From Thiocapsa bogorovii (lineage in GTDB: Bacteria; Pseudomonadota; Gammaproteobacteria; Chromatiales; Chromatiaceae): DNA of 64,000 bases. How positions within the stretch are numbered: the stretch's first letter is position 1; every line of letters begins with the position of its first letter. The notes beneath the pieces were generated by a model that saw only the letters and a list, made by a program, of their open reading frames with translations, ran no database searches and was not told the DNA's origin. The translations under genes and the position numbers were made by a program. Positions 1 through 7,304 of this stretch are shown here, in pieces. The stretch spans positions 2,046,001 to 2,110,000 of the forward strand of contig NZ_CP089309.1 in assembly GCF_021228795.1 (NCBI RefSeq), written 5' to 3'.

Positions 1-863
1 GGCTTGCCCAGGATGCGCAAGCGTCCCCGCGACTCCTCGGCGGTCACCGGAAGACCCTTGGGCAGGACGGGACCGCGCGATTCCGTACGCATGAAGCGCT
101 TGACGATACGATCCTCCAGAGAGTGAAAACTGATGACGACCAGCCGTCCGGCGCCAGCCAAGAGGTCGCAGGATTGGCGCAGGCAATCCTGAATCTCCTC
201 GAGCTCGTCGTTGATTCGGATACGCAGTGCTTGGAAGGTGCGTGTTGCCGGGTGCTTGCCGGGCTCACGCGTCGGTACCGACCTCGCAACCAACGCAGCA
301 AGCTGGGTCGTCGTCGTCAAGGGGCTCTCGCCGCGCTGCGCAACGATGTTGCGTGCGATGCGTCTGGCGAAACGCTCCTCGCCGAAATCAAACAGGACTT
401 GAACGATCTCGGCATCGGAGGCGTGGGCCAGCCATTGCGCCGCCGATTCACCTCGGGTGGGATCCATTCTCAGATCCAGAGGACCTTCGGAGGAAAAACT
501 GAAACCACGCTCGGCTGTGTCGAGCTGAGGCGAGGACACCCCGAAATCCAGCAGCAAGCCACAGAGATCGCCTTGGACGCCGACGTGCGCGAGCAGCTCG
601 GTGATCGAGCCGAAGCGGCCGGACACCATCGTGAAGCGCCGATCGGCATGCGCAAGCTCGCTCCCCGCATCGACCGCTTCGGGATCGCGATCGATCGCGA
701 TCAATCGACCGGACTCGCCGAGGCGCGCCAGAACGGCACGACTGTGCCCGCCGCGCCCGAAGGTGCCGTCGACATAGATGCCGTTCGGATCCACGACCAA
801 GGCGTGCACGCTCTCCTCCAGCAGCACCGGCAGATGTTGTTGTTCGATCAAAGAAATACTCAA
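1..863 (-). CDS. rsmH: 16S rRNA m4C1402 methyltransferase RsmH, 3' end cut by window
   Basis: RsmH (MraW) N4-methylates C1402 of 16S rRNA in the ribosomal P site, using S-adenosylmethionine. The reading frame is open from 863 to the window edge and gives 287 residues, so the C-terminus lies outside. The SAM-binding segment GTFGRGGHS is near residue 32. GVSSPQLD, RGFSF, LDMRMD-like and KHPATRTFQALRI blocks follow in the order seen in E. coli RsmH, ending with ISFHSLEDRIVKRF. The start is taken as TTG at 863-861, which overlaps the mraZ stop as TTGA; no in-frame ATG lies close by. This suggests translational coupling to mraZ. It is the second gene of the division/cell-wall cluster. Confidence 0.93.
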   Translation of the reverse strand, partial: MSISLIEQQHLPVLLEESVHALVVDPNGIYVDGTFGRGGHSRAVLARLGESGRLIAIDRDPEAVDAGSELAHADRRFTMVSGRFGSITELLAHVGVQGDLCGLLLDFGVSSPQLDTAERGFSFSSEGPLDLRMDPTRGESAAQWLAHASDAEIVQVLFDFGEERFARRIARNIVAQRGESPLTTTTQLAALVARSVPTREPGKHPATRTFQALRIRINDELEEIQDCLRQSCDLLAGAGRLVVISFHSLEDRIVKRFMRTESRGPVLPKGLPVTAEESRGRLRILGK

Positions 864-1315
864 AGCGTCAAAGAGCCGAGCCCGGCTGCCGTCGCCAACT
901 CCCCGATATCCGCATCGCCGAGCGCCGCCTCGTTGCGCGCGTTCCACGCGGGTTCGTCCCAGAGCTCGAACTTCGAGCCCTGACCGACGAAGGCCACACG
1001 TTTCTCCAGCGAGGCGAATTCACGCAAGTACTGCGGCAGCAGGATTCGGCCCTGGGCGTCCATCTCGACCTCCTGTGCGTTGCCGATATACAGGCGCTGG
1101 ATCGCACGGGCCGTGTTGTCGAACGCGGGAAGTGCAGCGAGTTTTGCTTCGATCAGCTCCCACTCGGGCTCCGGGTACAGCAGGAGGCAGCGGTCGCGGT
1201 CGACGGTGACGACGAGTTGGGAGTTGCACGACGACTGGAGCCGCTCGCGGTGCTTTGCAGGAACCGCAAGACGCCCTTTGACGTCGAGATTGACAATGAA
1301 AACCCCCCGAAACAC
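860..1315 (-). CDS. mraZ: Transcriptional regulator MraZ
   Basis: MraZ is the DNA-binding repressor at the head of the division/cell-wall (dcw) cluster. The 151-residue product matches the usual length of about 150. It carries two SpoVT/AbrB-like repeats, each with the family signature: DVKGRLAVPAKHR near residue 11 and DAQGRILLPQYLR near residue 87. The start is GTG at 1315 (the product begins MFRGVFIVNLD). The gene overlaps rsmH by 4 bases. A promoter and TGGGG repeats lie directly upstream (1351-1415), consistent with the autoregulation known for this family. Confidence 0.95.
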   Translation of the reverse strand: MFRGVFIVNLDVKGRLAVPAKHRERLQSSCNSQLVVTVDRDRCLLLYPEPEWELIEAKLAALPAFDNTARAIQRLYIGNAQEVEMDAQGRILLPQYLREFASLEKRVAFVGQGSKFELWDEPAWNARNEAALGDADIGELATAAGLGSLTL

Positions 1316-1350
1316 GGCCGCCCCCCGTGGTGACTTGCGCCCGGCGACTA

Positions 1351-1376
1351 CTCCCCCAATTCCCCACTTCCCCCCA
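1351..1376 (-). promoter_or_regulatory. MraZ box repeats upstream of mraZ
   Basis: Read on the minus strand, the segment contains TGGGG, five bases, TGGGG, then TTGGGGG. MraZ is known to bind TGGGN direct repeats separated by five bases in front of its own gene. The first two repeats have that spacing and the third is shifted by about one base. The boxes lie just downstream of the predicted -10 element, where bound MraZ would block early transcription. Confidence 0.75.
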
Positions 1377-1386
1377 CTTCAACCTC

Positions 1387-1415
1387 ATCTTAGAGGTGCT
1401 CAATGGGATCGTCAA
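1387..1415 (-). promoter_or_regulatory. Sigma-70 promoter of the mraZ/dcw cluster
   Basis: The minus strand shows TTGACG (1415-1410), a 17-base spacer and TAAGAT (1392-1387). This is close to the sigma-70 consensus with ideal spacing. Transcription would begin near 1380, just before the MraZ boxes. Confidence 0.75.
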
Positions 1416-1610
1416 GGCGAGATGCAGCTTTATTTCTTCACAGACAGCAACTTAGATGCGGCGCCCCACGCACAGCATAATCCCCGCCTAATGCATTTAT
1501 TTTCATGCGACTAACGGGTAAAGCTGAAGAGGGTTTGCAGAAGAGATGCGAGGAACGAGGCGCAGCGGTTCGGCTGCCGTCGGTCGGATCCATGGAAGGG
1601 TCCGGGAGAG

Positions 1611-1990
1611 GGGCTGGGAGCCGGCCTGTAAGCCGGGTTCTGTCGGGGACAGCCATTCATCTGGGACGTACGTCACCGTACGCCTCGAGCGACCTACCCG
1701 GGGGCACGCGCGGGCCGCGCGCTGCAACACAGAGTTGCACGCCCCCCTATTTGGTCTTGCTCCGGGTGGGGTTTACCCTGCCGCTGCTGTTGCCAACAGC
1801 GCGGTGCGCTCTTACCGCACCATTTCACCCTTACCTCCCATCACGAAGACGGGATCGGCGGTATCTTTTCTGTGGCACTTTCCGTGGACTCTCGCCCCCC
1901 AGGCGTTACCTGGCACCCTGCCCTATGGAGCCCGGACTTTCCTCCCTCGCCGCGAACGGCGAGCGCGACTGTCCGGCCGACTCCCAGCCG
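1611..1990 (-). ncRNA. rnpB: RNase P RNA (class A)
   Basis: RnpB is the catalytic RNA that trims tRNA 5' leaders. Read on the minus strand, the segment has the conserved class A blocks in order: GAGGAAAGTCCGGGCTCC, then AGGGCAGGGTGCCAGGTAA, GGTAAGGGTGAAA.GGTGCGGTAAGAGCGCACC, a segment similar to AAACCCCACCCGGAGCAAG, CAAATAGGGG, and ACAGAACCCGGCTTA at the 3' end. The termini pair as helix P1 (GGCTGGGAG at the 5' end, CTCCCAGCC at the 3' end). The length of about 380 nt is normal. Ends are estimated from P1 pairing. It lies between mraZ and rsmI, all on the minus strand. Confidence 0.95.
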
Positions 1991-1993
1991 GCA

Positions 1994-1999
1994 AGTATA
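1994..1999 (-). promoter_or_regulatory. -10 element of rnpB
   Basis: TATACT on the minus strand lies 4 bases upstream of the predicted first base of RNase P RNA. No convincing -35 element is visible at 17-base spacing. Confidence 0.5.
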
Positions 2000-2057
2000 A
2001 CGCCAACCGGTGCTTCGGGTCTCGGTCGATCGCGAACGCGTGGCGCATCACGACTAC

Positions 2058-2990
2058 TCACTCTCCACTGTCCGTCGCGGCAGTGCCTTGAGCCAGGTTC
2101 AGCTCGAGACCCAGTCGGTAAAGCGCGTTCTTCTTCACCCCGGTCAGGCGCGCCGCGATCGAGACGGCCTGAGCCAACGGCAAGCTCTCGCCGAGGATGC
2201 GCAGAACCCGCTCCGCTTCAGCCCGATCCGCATCGCCCGCATCGGCGTTGCCCGCGACGAGCACGACGAACTCCCCGAGACGTTGCTCGGCGTCGCCGTC
2301 GAGACGTTGCACCAACTCGCAGGGCGTGCCGGCGAGGAAGGTCTCGAAATACTTGGTCATCTCGCGCGCCAGGACCAAGCGCCGTGACTCGCCCAGCGCT
2401 TCGCCGATATCAACCAGGGTGGCGAGGATGCGCTTGCCGCTCTCGTAGAGGATCAGCGTACCCCGCTCCTCGTCGAGCTCGGCGAGCCAGGCCAGGCGAT
2501 GCGATCGGGTGCGCGGGGGAAATCCGACGAAGAGGAAACGGTCGCTCGGCAAACCCGCCGCCGAGAGGGCGCAAATGGCGGCATTGGCGCCCGGCACCGG
2601 GACAACGCTCAGACCACGCTCGCGCGCCGCGGCCACCAGGCTGAAACCGGGATCGCTGATCAGCGGCGTACCCGCATCGGAGACGAGCGCAACGCTTCTG
2701 CCTGCATCGATTTCGGCTAGGAGCCGAGGCGCAACAACGGCTTCGTTGTAGTCGTGATAGGCCACGAGCTTGGACGAAATGCCGAAATGGGTGAGCAGCC
2801 GAAGTGTTTGACGGGTATCCTCCGCAGCGATCAAATCGACCTCACTCAACACCTTACGCGCCCGATCGGTCATGTCCCCGAGATTGCCGATCGGCGTGGC
2901 GACCACGTATAGTACCCCCGTTGACTGCTGCACCTCGCCTCCCAACGTCTCGAACCGGAACGGATCATGCCCAAGAATCGCGTTGACCAC
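2058..2990 (-). CDS. rsmI: 16S rRNA 2'-O-ribose C1402 methyltransferase RsmI
   Basis: RsmI adds the 2'-O-methyl group to the same C1402 that RsmH methylates, giving m4Cm1402. The 310-residue product has the tetrapyrrole-methylase-type fold markers LYVVATPIGNLGDM (near residue 27), AAEDTRQT, LVSDAGTPLISDPG (near 103), and VPGANAAICALSAAGLPSDRF, with GVKKNALYRLGLEL near the C-terminus. The start at 2990 gives an N-terminus about 20 residues longer than needed, and a start closer to the GVLYVV segment is possible. The gene is divergent from lpoA and the two 5' ends overlap by 24 bases, so their promoters must lie inside each other's reading frames. Confidence 0.94.
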   Translation of the reverse strand: MVNAILGHDPFRFETLGGEVQQSTGVLYVVATPIGNLGDMTDRARKVLSEVDLIAAEDTRQTLRLLTHFGISSKLVAYHDYNEAVVAPRLLAEIDAGRSVALVSDAGTPLISDPGFSLVAAARERGLSVVPVPGANAAICALSAAGLPSDRFLFVGFPPRTRSHRLAWLAELDEERGTLILYESGKRILATLVDIGEALGESRRLVLAREMTKYFETFLAGTPCELVQRLDGDAEQRLGEFVVLVAGNADAGDADRAEAERVLRILGESLPLAQAVSIAARLTGVKKNALYRLGLELNLAQGTAATDSGE

Positions 2991-4811
2991 CGTCCCCTGT
3001 CCACTCCGATAACGATCATCGCCCTCCTCGTTGCTCTTTCACTGACCGGATGCGCGATCGATCCAGCTCGGGACGAGGCGCGCCTGTTGGCGCCCGTGGC
3101 AGGAAAGCCGCTGAGCCAGGCCGATGCGCTCGCCGCGCAAGGACAGGCGGATGCGGCGGCCCGGGCGTATCTGGACATCGCGAAGGGGGCCACGCCGCCC
3201 GCACGCGAGCAACTCCAGCTCAAGGCGGCCCGCACCTTCCTCTCGGCGGGAGACACACTGCAGGCGCAGCAGACCATCGGCGAGATCTCGCGCCCGGCAC
3301 TCACGAGCAGTCAACGCGAGCAGCTCTTGCTCATCGAGGCGGACCTCGCCCTCTTGGATGGACGCCCCAAGGATGCGATCCCGCGTCTTCAGTCCATGCA
3401 GGTTCAGACCCTGCCGAAGGATTTGAAGATCCAGCGGCTCGGCACACTCGCCGCAGCCCAGCGTCTCGCCAACGATCCTGTCGCCTCGGCGGAGTCGCTG
3501 ATCGCGCTCGATCGCCTGCTCGACAACGAGGATGCACGTCTCCTGAATCAGGTCTCTCTGGTGACGACCTTAGGCACGATGAGCAGCGATCAGCTGCGCA
3601 AACTCGCACGCAGCTCAAGCGGGGCAATGAAAGGCTGGGCGGAGATCGCACTCTTGGCCCACGACGCAGGCGCGGATCCTGCGACATTCCAGACGCGCTA
3701 TCGGCAAGAGCAATCCAAACGACTCGGCCATCCTGCTCATCCCGGGTTGGCCGAAGCCTACGTCAATATCTTGTCGGGGGGATACGCCTCGGGTGAGAGC
3801 GTGACCGTCATGCTCCCGCGCGGTGGACGCTTCGCGGGCGCCGCCAGGTCGGTCAAGGAGGGCATCGAGGCCGCCAGCCGAGCCGACACCAGCGGCAGCC
3901 GACCGGCGCTCGATTTCATCGACAGCACCCAAACCTCGCGCGCGCGCGTCCTTCACGCAAAGGCGGTGGAGTCCGGCGCGGACTATGTGATCGGCCCGCT
4001 CGCGAAGGAATCGGTGGACAGCCTCGCAGCCGGCCCCGCACTCGCCGTGCCGACACTGGCCCTGAACCAAACGACCCGCGACACCCAGCCCGCAGCGAAT
4101 CTCTTTCAGTTCTCGCTGTCGCCCGAGAACGAGGCCGCGGAGGTCGCCGACAAGGCCGCCGCAATGGGTCTGAAGCGCGCCGCCGTGCTGTATCCGCAAG
4201 GACCTTGGGGAGCACGTCTCGCCAGTGCGTTCCGCAACCAATGGCGCCGACTGGGCGGAACACTGGAGGCCGAATCCGTGTACAGCCCGACGGCGCGAAA
4301 CTTCCAGAAGACGGTGACCACGCTTCTCGGCGACTCGCAGGCGGATGTCCTCTTCCTGGTTGCGACCAACGAGCTCGCGCACAAGCTGTATCCGCAGATC
4401 CGGCTCAGCAAATCCTCGATGGCGGTGATGTCCACTTCGCACGTCTACTCCGGCGTCTTCGATCCGGCTCGCGACCGCGTGCTGGCGGGGCTGTATTTCG
4501 TCGATATCCCTTGGATGCTGAACAGTGGCGGAGAGGGTGCACTGTCGCGGCGACGCCTGAGCGGATCGTCGTTCGAGGTCGCCAATCCGCTGGCCCGTCT
4601 CTACGCGATGGGGATCGACGCCTATCGCATCACCCCGCGGCTGCCCGCGCTGGCCAAGAACCCGGGCGCCTTTTATCCGGGACAAACCGGAGGTCTCTCG
4701 ATCGACTCGCTGGGCCGCGTCCAGCGCCAGCTCGCGCTCGGACGCTTCGGCGAGTCGGGGGTTCTCGAAGCTGGGGAGCCATCCGACACGCCGGCCTCGG
4801 AGAGCCCTTGA
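2967..4811 (+). CDS. lpoA: LpoA-type penicillin-binding protein activator (LppC) lipoprotein
   Basis: LpoA is an outer-membrane lipoprotein that activates the peptidoglycan synthase PBP1A. The product is 614 residues. A signal sequence ends in the lipobox LTGC (Cys near residue 28). It is followed by an Ala-rich helical TPR-like region to about residue 270, and then by a periplasmic-binding-protein-like domain (ADYVIGPLAKESVDSL, VPTLALNQT, AAVLYPQGPWG). The position between rsmI and yraN is the same as in E. coli. It is followed by yraN, whose predicted TTG start overlaps the lpoA stop. Confidence 0.9.
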   Translation: MPKNRVDHRPLSTPITIIALLVALSLTGCAIDPARDEARLLAPVAGKPLSQADALAAQGQADAAARAYLDIAKGATPPAREQLQLKAARTFLSAGDTLQAQQTIGEISRPALTSSQREQLLLIEADLALLDGRPKDAIPRLQSMQVQTLPKDLKIQRLGTLAAAQRLANDPVASAESLIALDRLLDNEDARLLNQVSLVTTLGTMSSDQLRKLARSSSGAMKGWAEIALLAHDAGADPATFQTRYRQEQSKRLGHPAHPGLAEAYVNILSGGYASGESVTVMLPRGGRFAGAARSVKEGIEAASRADTSGSRPALDFIDSTQTSRARVLHAKAVESGADYVIGPLAKESVDSLAAGPALAVPTLALNQTTRDTQPAANLFQFSLSPENEAAEVADKAAAMGLKRAAVLYPQGPWGARLASAFRNQWRRLGGTLEAESVYSPTARNFQKTVTTLLGDSQADVLFLVATNELAHKLYPQIRLSKSSMAVMSTSHVYSGVFDPARDRVLAGLYFVDIPWMLNSGGEGALSRRRLSGSSFEVANPLARLYAMGIDAYRITPRLPALAKNPGAFYPGQTGGLSIDSLGRVQRQLALGRFGESGVLEAGEPSDTPASESP

Positions 4812-5206
4812 GCGGCGAGAAGCGTCGCCCGTCATCGGGGGCAACGGACGAGGCAGCCGGAACCCGGGGCGTCGGCGACGCCAAGGAGCGTCTCGCAGAG
4901 GTGTATCTGAAACGCCGGCATCTGCAACCCATCGCGCGCAATCACCGCTGCCGCTTCGGGGAGATCGACCTGGTGATGCGCGACGGCGAAACGTTGGTCT
5001 TCGTCGAGGTGCGTTACCGACGCTCGGACCGCTTCGGATCCCCGGCGGAGACCGTCGACCGACGCAAGCAACAGCGTTTGACGGCTGCCGCCAGCCATTA
5101 TCTTCAAGCCCACCCGACCGTGTTACCCTGTCGGTTCGACGTGGTGGCGGTCAGTGGCGGAGACCGCATCGAATGGATCAAAAATGCCTTTGCCGTTGAA
5201 TCGTAA
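4808..5206 (+). CDS. yraN: YraN family (UPF0102) endonuclease-fold protein
   Basis: This 132-residue protein belongs to the UPF0102/YraN family. The fold resembles the Holliday-junction-resolvase/restriction endonuclease class, and the function is not established. The signature is NHRCRFGEIDLVMRDG followed by VFVEVRYRR, with the E-I-D and E-V acidic residues typical of the PD-(D/E)XK core. IEWIKNAF closes the protein as in E. coli YraN. The frame remains open further upstream inside lpoA, but TTG at 4808 (overlapping the lpoA stop as TTGA) gives the family length of 120-135. The first 17 residues look unconserved, so a slightly later start is possible. Confidence 0.85.
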   Translation: MSGEKRRPSSGATDEAAGTRGVGDAKERLAEVYLKRRHLQPIARNHRCRFGEIDLVMRDGETLVFVEVRYRRSDRFGSPAETVDRRKQQRLTAAASHYLQAHPTVLPCRFDVVAVSGGDRIEWIKNAFAVES

Positions 5207-5873
5207 ATCCCTCCGCAGTTGCTTCATTCGGACGCCGCTCGATCAGTTCGGCGCGATCGTGCGCGCGATCGGACGGCACCGACGCACCGCAGCGGCCCTA
5301 CTGCTGCTCGGTGCAACGCTGCTGTCCGGCTGCGCGCCGATGATCTTCGGCGCAGCAGCCGTCGGCACCGCCGCGACGGTCCACGACCGACGTCCGGCAA
5401 ACGTGATCCTCGACGATCAGCAGATCGAGCTCGAGGCGATGAGCGCCCTGATGAGCAATCCCGATATCGGCGGACGCTCCCAGATCTCATCCACCAGCTA
5501 CAACCGTACCCTATTGCTCACCGGCACGGCCGATACGACCGAGGTTGCACATGAGGCCGCGGCGCTGCTGAGCCGCATCGGAAAGGTCCAGCGGGTCGTC
5601 GACGAGATCGTGGTCGGGCCCCGCCTCGACCTGACCCGACAGGCCCAGGACACCTATATCACGGGGCGCGTCAAGACGGACATGCTCAGCATTCAACTGC
5701 CCGGATTCGACCCGACGCGGGTGAAGGTGGTCACCAGCGACGGCGTGGTCTTTCTGATGGGTCTGGTCAACCCCACGGAAGCCGATGCCGCAGCGGAGAA
5801 GGCCAGTTACGTCCCTGGGGTCAAACGTGTGGTGAAGCTTTTCGAATATGTCGACGACTACACCGACACCTGA
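5184..5873 (+). CDS. dolP: BON-domain outer membrane lipoprotein (DolP/YraP family)
   Basis: DolP is a two-BON-domain lipoprotein that supports outer membrane integrity and the BAM complex. ATG 5184 overlaps the end of yraN and gives 229 residues. An N-terminal stretch rich in basic residues precedes a hydrophobic segment ending in LLSGC (lipobox Cys near residue 49). That is an unusually long leader for a lipoprotein, so a start further downstream is possible. The two BON repeats follow (YNRTLLLTGTADTTEVAHEAAALL and VKVVTSDGVVFLMGLV regions). The E. coli cluster has diaA between yraN and dolP; it is absent here. Confidence 0.85.
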   Translation: MPLPLNRKSLRSCFIRTPLDQFGAIVRAIGRHRRTAAALLLLGATLLSGCAPMIFGAAAVGTAATVHDRRPANVILDDQQIELEAMSALMSNPDIGGRSQISSTSYNRTLLLTGTADTTEVAHEAAALLSRIGKVQRVVDEIVVGPRLDLTRQAQDTYITGRVKTDMLSIQLPGFDPTRVKVVTSDGVVFLMGLVNPTEADAAAEKASYVPGVKRVVKLFEYVDDYTDT

Positions 5874-7278
5874 GCTGTCTGCGGGATTCCTGAAGAGTCT
5901 GGCACGGATCGCCGGCGCGGGACACTTGCTCACGGATCCAGCGGATTGCTGGCCCTATGGATACGACAACAGCAGACTCCACGCACTTCCCAAAGGCGTC
6001 GTCTTCGCCGCCGACGAGGCGCAGATCATGTCACTGGTCGTGCTCTGCCGCGACGCCGGCGTCCCGCTCGTCGCGCGAGGACGCGGTACCGGCACGACCG
6101 GGGCGACGGTTCCGGACCAGGGCGGCATCGTGCTCTCCTTCGAGCGCATGGACGCCATCCTGCGCATCGCCCCGGAGGATCGACTCGCCGTGGTGCAACC
6201 CGGGGTACTCAATGAACAGCTCCAGCGTGCCGTCGGCGCCTTCGGCTTCTTCTGGCCGCCGGACCCCACCAGCGCAGCGAGCTGCACCATCGGCGGGAAT
6301 CTCGCCTACAACTCGGCCGGACCGAGGGCGGTCAAGTACGGAACGCCGCGAGAAAACACGCTCGGCCTTGCGGCCGTCAGCGGTCGCGGCGAGCGACTGC
6401 GCACGGGTGTACTGACCACGAAAGGCGTGGTCGGCTACGACCTCACCCGGCTCATCATCGGCTCGGAGGGCACGCTCGCCCTGATCACCGAGGCTACGCT
6501 GAAGCTCACCCCCATGCCCGAGGCCAAGCGTACGCTGCGCGCAGCCTATGCGGACATCCACGCGGCCGCGGCTGCCGTGTCGGCAATCATGTCGCAACCC
6601 GTGATCCCCTGCGCCTTGGAGATCATGGACGCCGCGGCAATCCGGGCCGTACGACGCTACGCAGGGCTCGACCTTCCCGAGGATGTCGGGGCGCTGCTGA
6701 TGATCGAGGTCGACGGACCCGCCGGCTGTATCGATCAGTCCGTCGCCGCGGTCGCCGCAGCCGCAAATCATGCCGGCCTCGTCGAACTTCGCCGGGCAGA
6801 GTCGCCCGAAGAGGTCACCGCGCTCTGGACGACACGCAAGGCGCTCTCGCCGGCCTTGCGCCATATCGCGCCGAAAAAGATCAACGAGGATGTCGTCGTC
6901 CCGGTCTCGCGCATGGGCGAGCTCATCGAGGGCCTGGAGAGGCTATCGCAAGAGAGTGGCGTGCAGATCGTGAATTTCGGTCATGCGGGCAACGGCAACA
7001 TCCATGTGAATCTTCTGATCGACCCGGACGATCCGGTTGCCGTCGAGAGCGCGCATCAGTGCCTGGACGCAATGTTTTCGCTCGTGCTGCAGCTCGGCGG
7101 AACGCTCTCGGGCGAGCACGGTGTCGGGATCGCCAAGCGCGCCTTCGTCGACCGCGAGATCGAGGCACCCGTGCTCGCGCTCATGCGCGACATCAAGCGG
7201 CAGTTCGATCCGGCCGGGATCCTCAATCCCGGGAAAGGCTTTCCGGAGACCACCAAGCGCACCGAAACAGGTCGCTGA
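5848..7278 (+). CDS. glcD: FAD-linked oxidase, glycolate oxidase subunit GlcD / D-lactate dehydrogenase type
   Basis: This is a flavoprotein of the PCMH/VAO family that oxidises 2-hydroxyacids. The 476-residue protein has the FAD pyrophosphate-binding loop VARGRGTGTTGA near residue 76. GGNLAYNSAGPRAVKYG and GSEGTLALITEATLKL follow. The C-terminal substrate domain carries NFGHAGNGNIHVN and GGTLSGEHGVGIAKR. It starts 26 bases inside the end of dolP. There is no glcE or glcF partner in this window, so GlcD and D-lactate dehydrogenase cannot be told apart here. Glycolate oxidation would suit an organism fixing CO2 by RuBisCO, which is inference. Confidence 0.82.
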   Translation: MSTTTPTPELSAGFLKSLARIAGAGHLLTDPADCWPYGYDNSRLHALPKGVVFAADEAQIMSLVVLCRDAGVPLVARGRGTGTTGATVPDQGGIVLSFERMDAILRIAPEDRLAVVQPGVLNEQLQRAVGAFGFFWPPDPTSAASCTIGGNLAYNSAGPRAVKYGTPRENTLGLAAVSGRGERLRTGVLTTKGVVGYDLTRLIIGSEGTLALITEATLKLTPMPEAKRTLRAAYADIHAAAAAVSAIMSQPVIPCALEIMDAAAIRAVRRYAGLDLPEDVGALLMIEVDGPAGCIDQSVAAVAAAANHAGLVELRRAESPEEVTALWTTRKALSPALRHIAPKKINEDVVVPVSRMGELIEGLERLSQESGVQIVNFGHAGNGNIHVNLLIDPDDPVAVESAHQCLDAMFSLVLQLGGTLSGEHGVGIAKRAFVDREIEAPVLALMRDIKRQFDPAGILNPGKGFPETTKRTETGR

Positions 7279-7304
7279 ACCGAAACCAAGAATGCCGGTA
7301 TCGG

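Noticed and set aside
123-983. Long plus-strand open frame opposite rsmH/mraZ
   Set aside because: It is antisense to two well-recognised genes, and its translation shows no family features. It is a GC-rich shadow frame.
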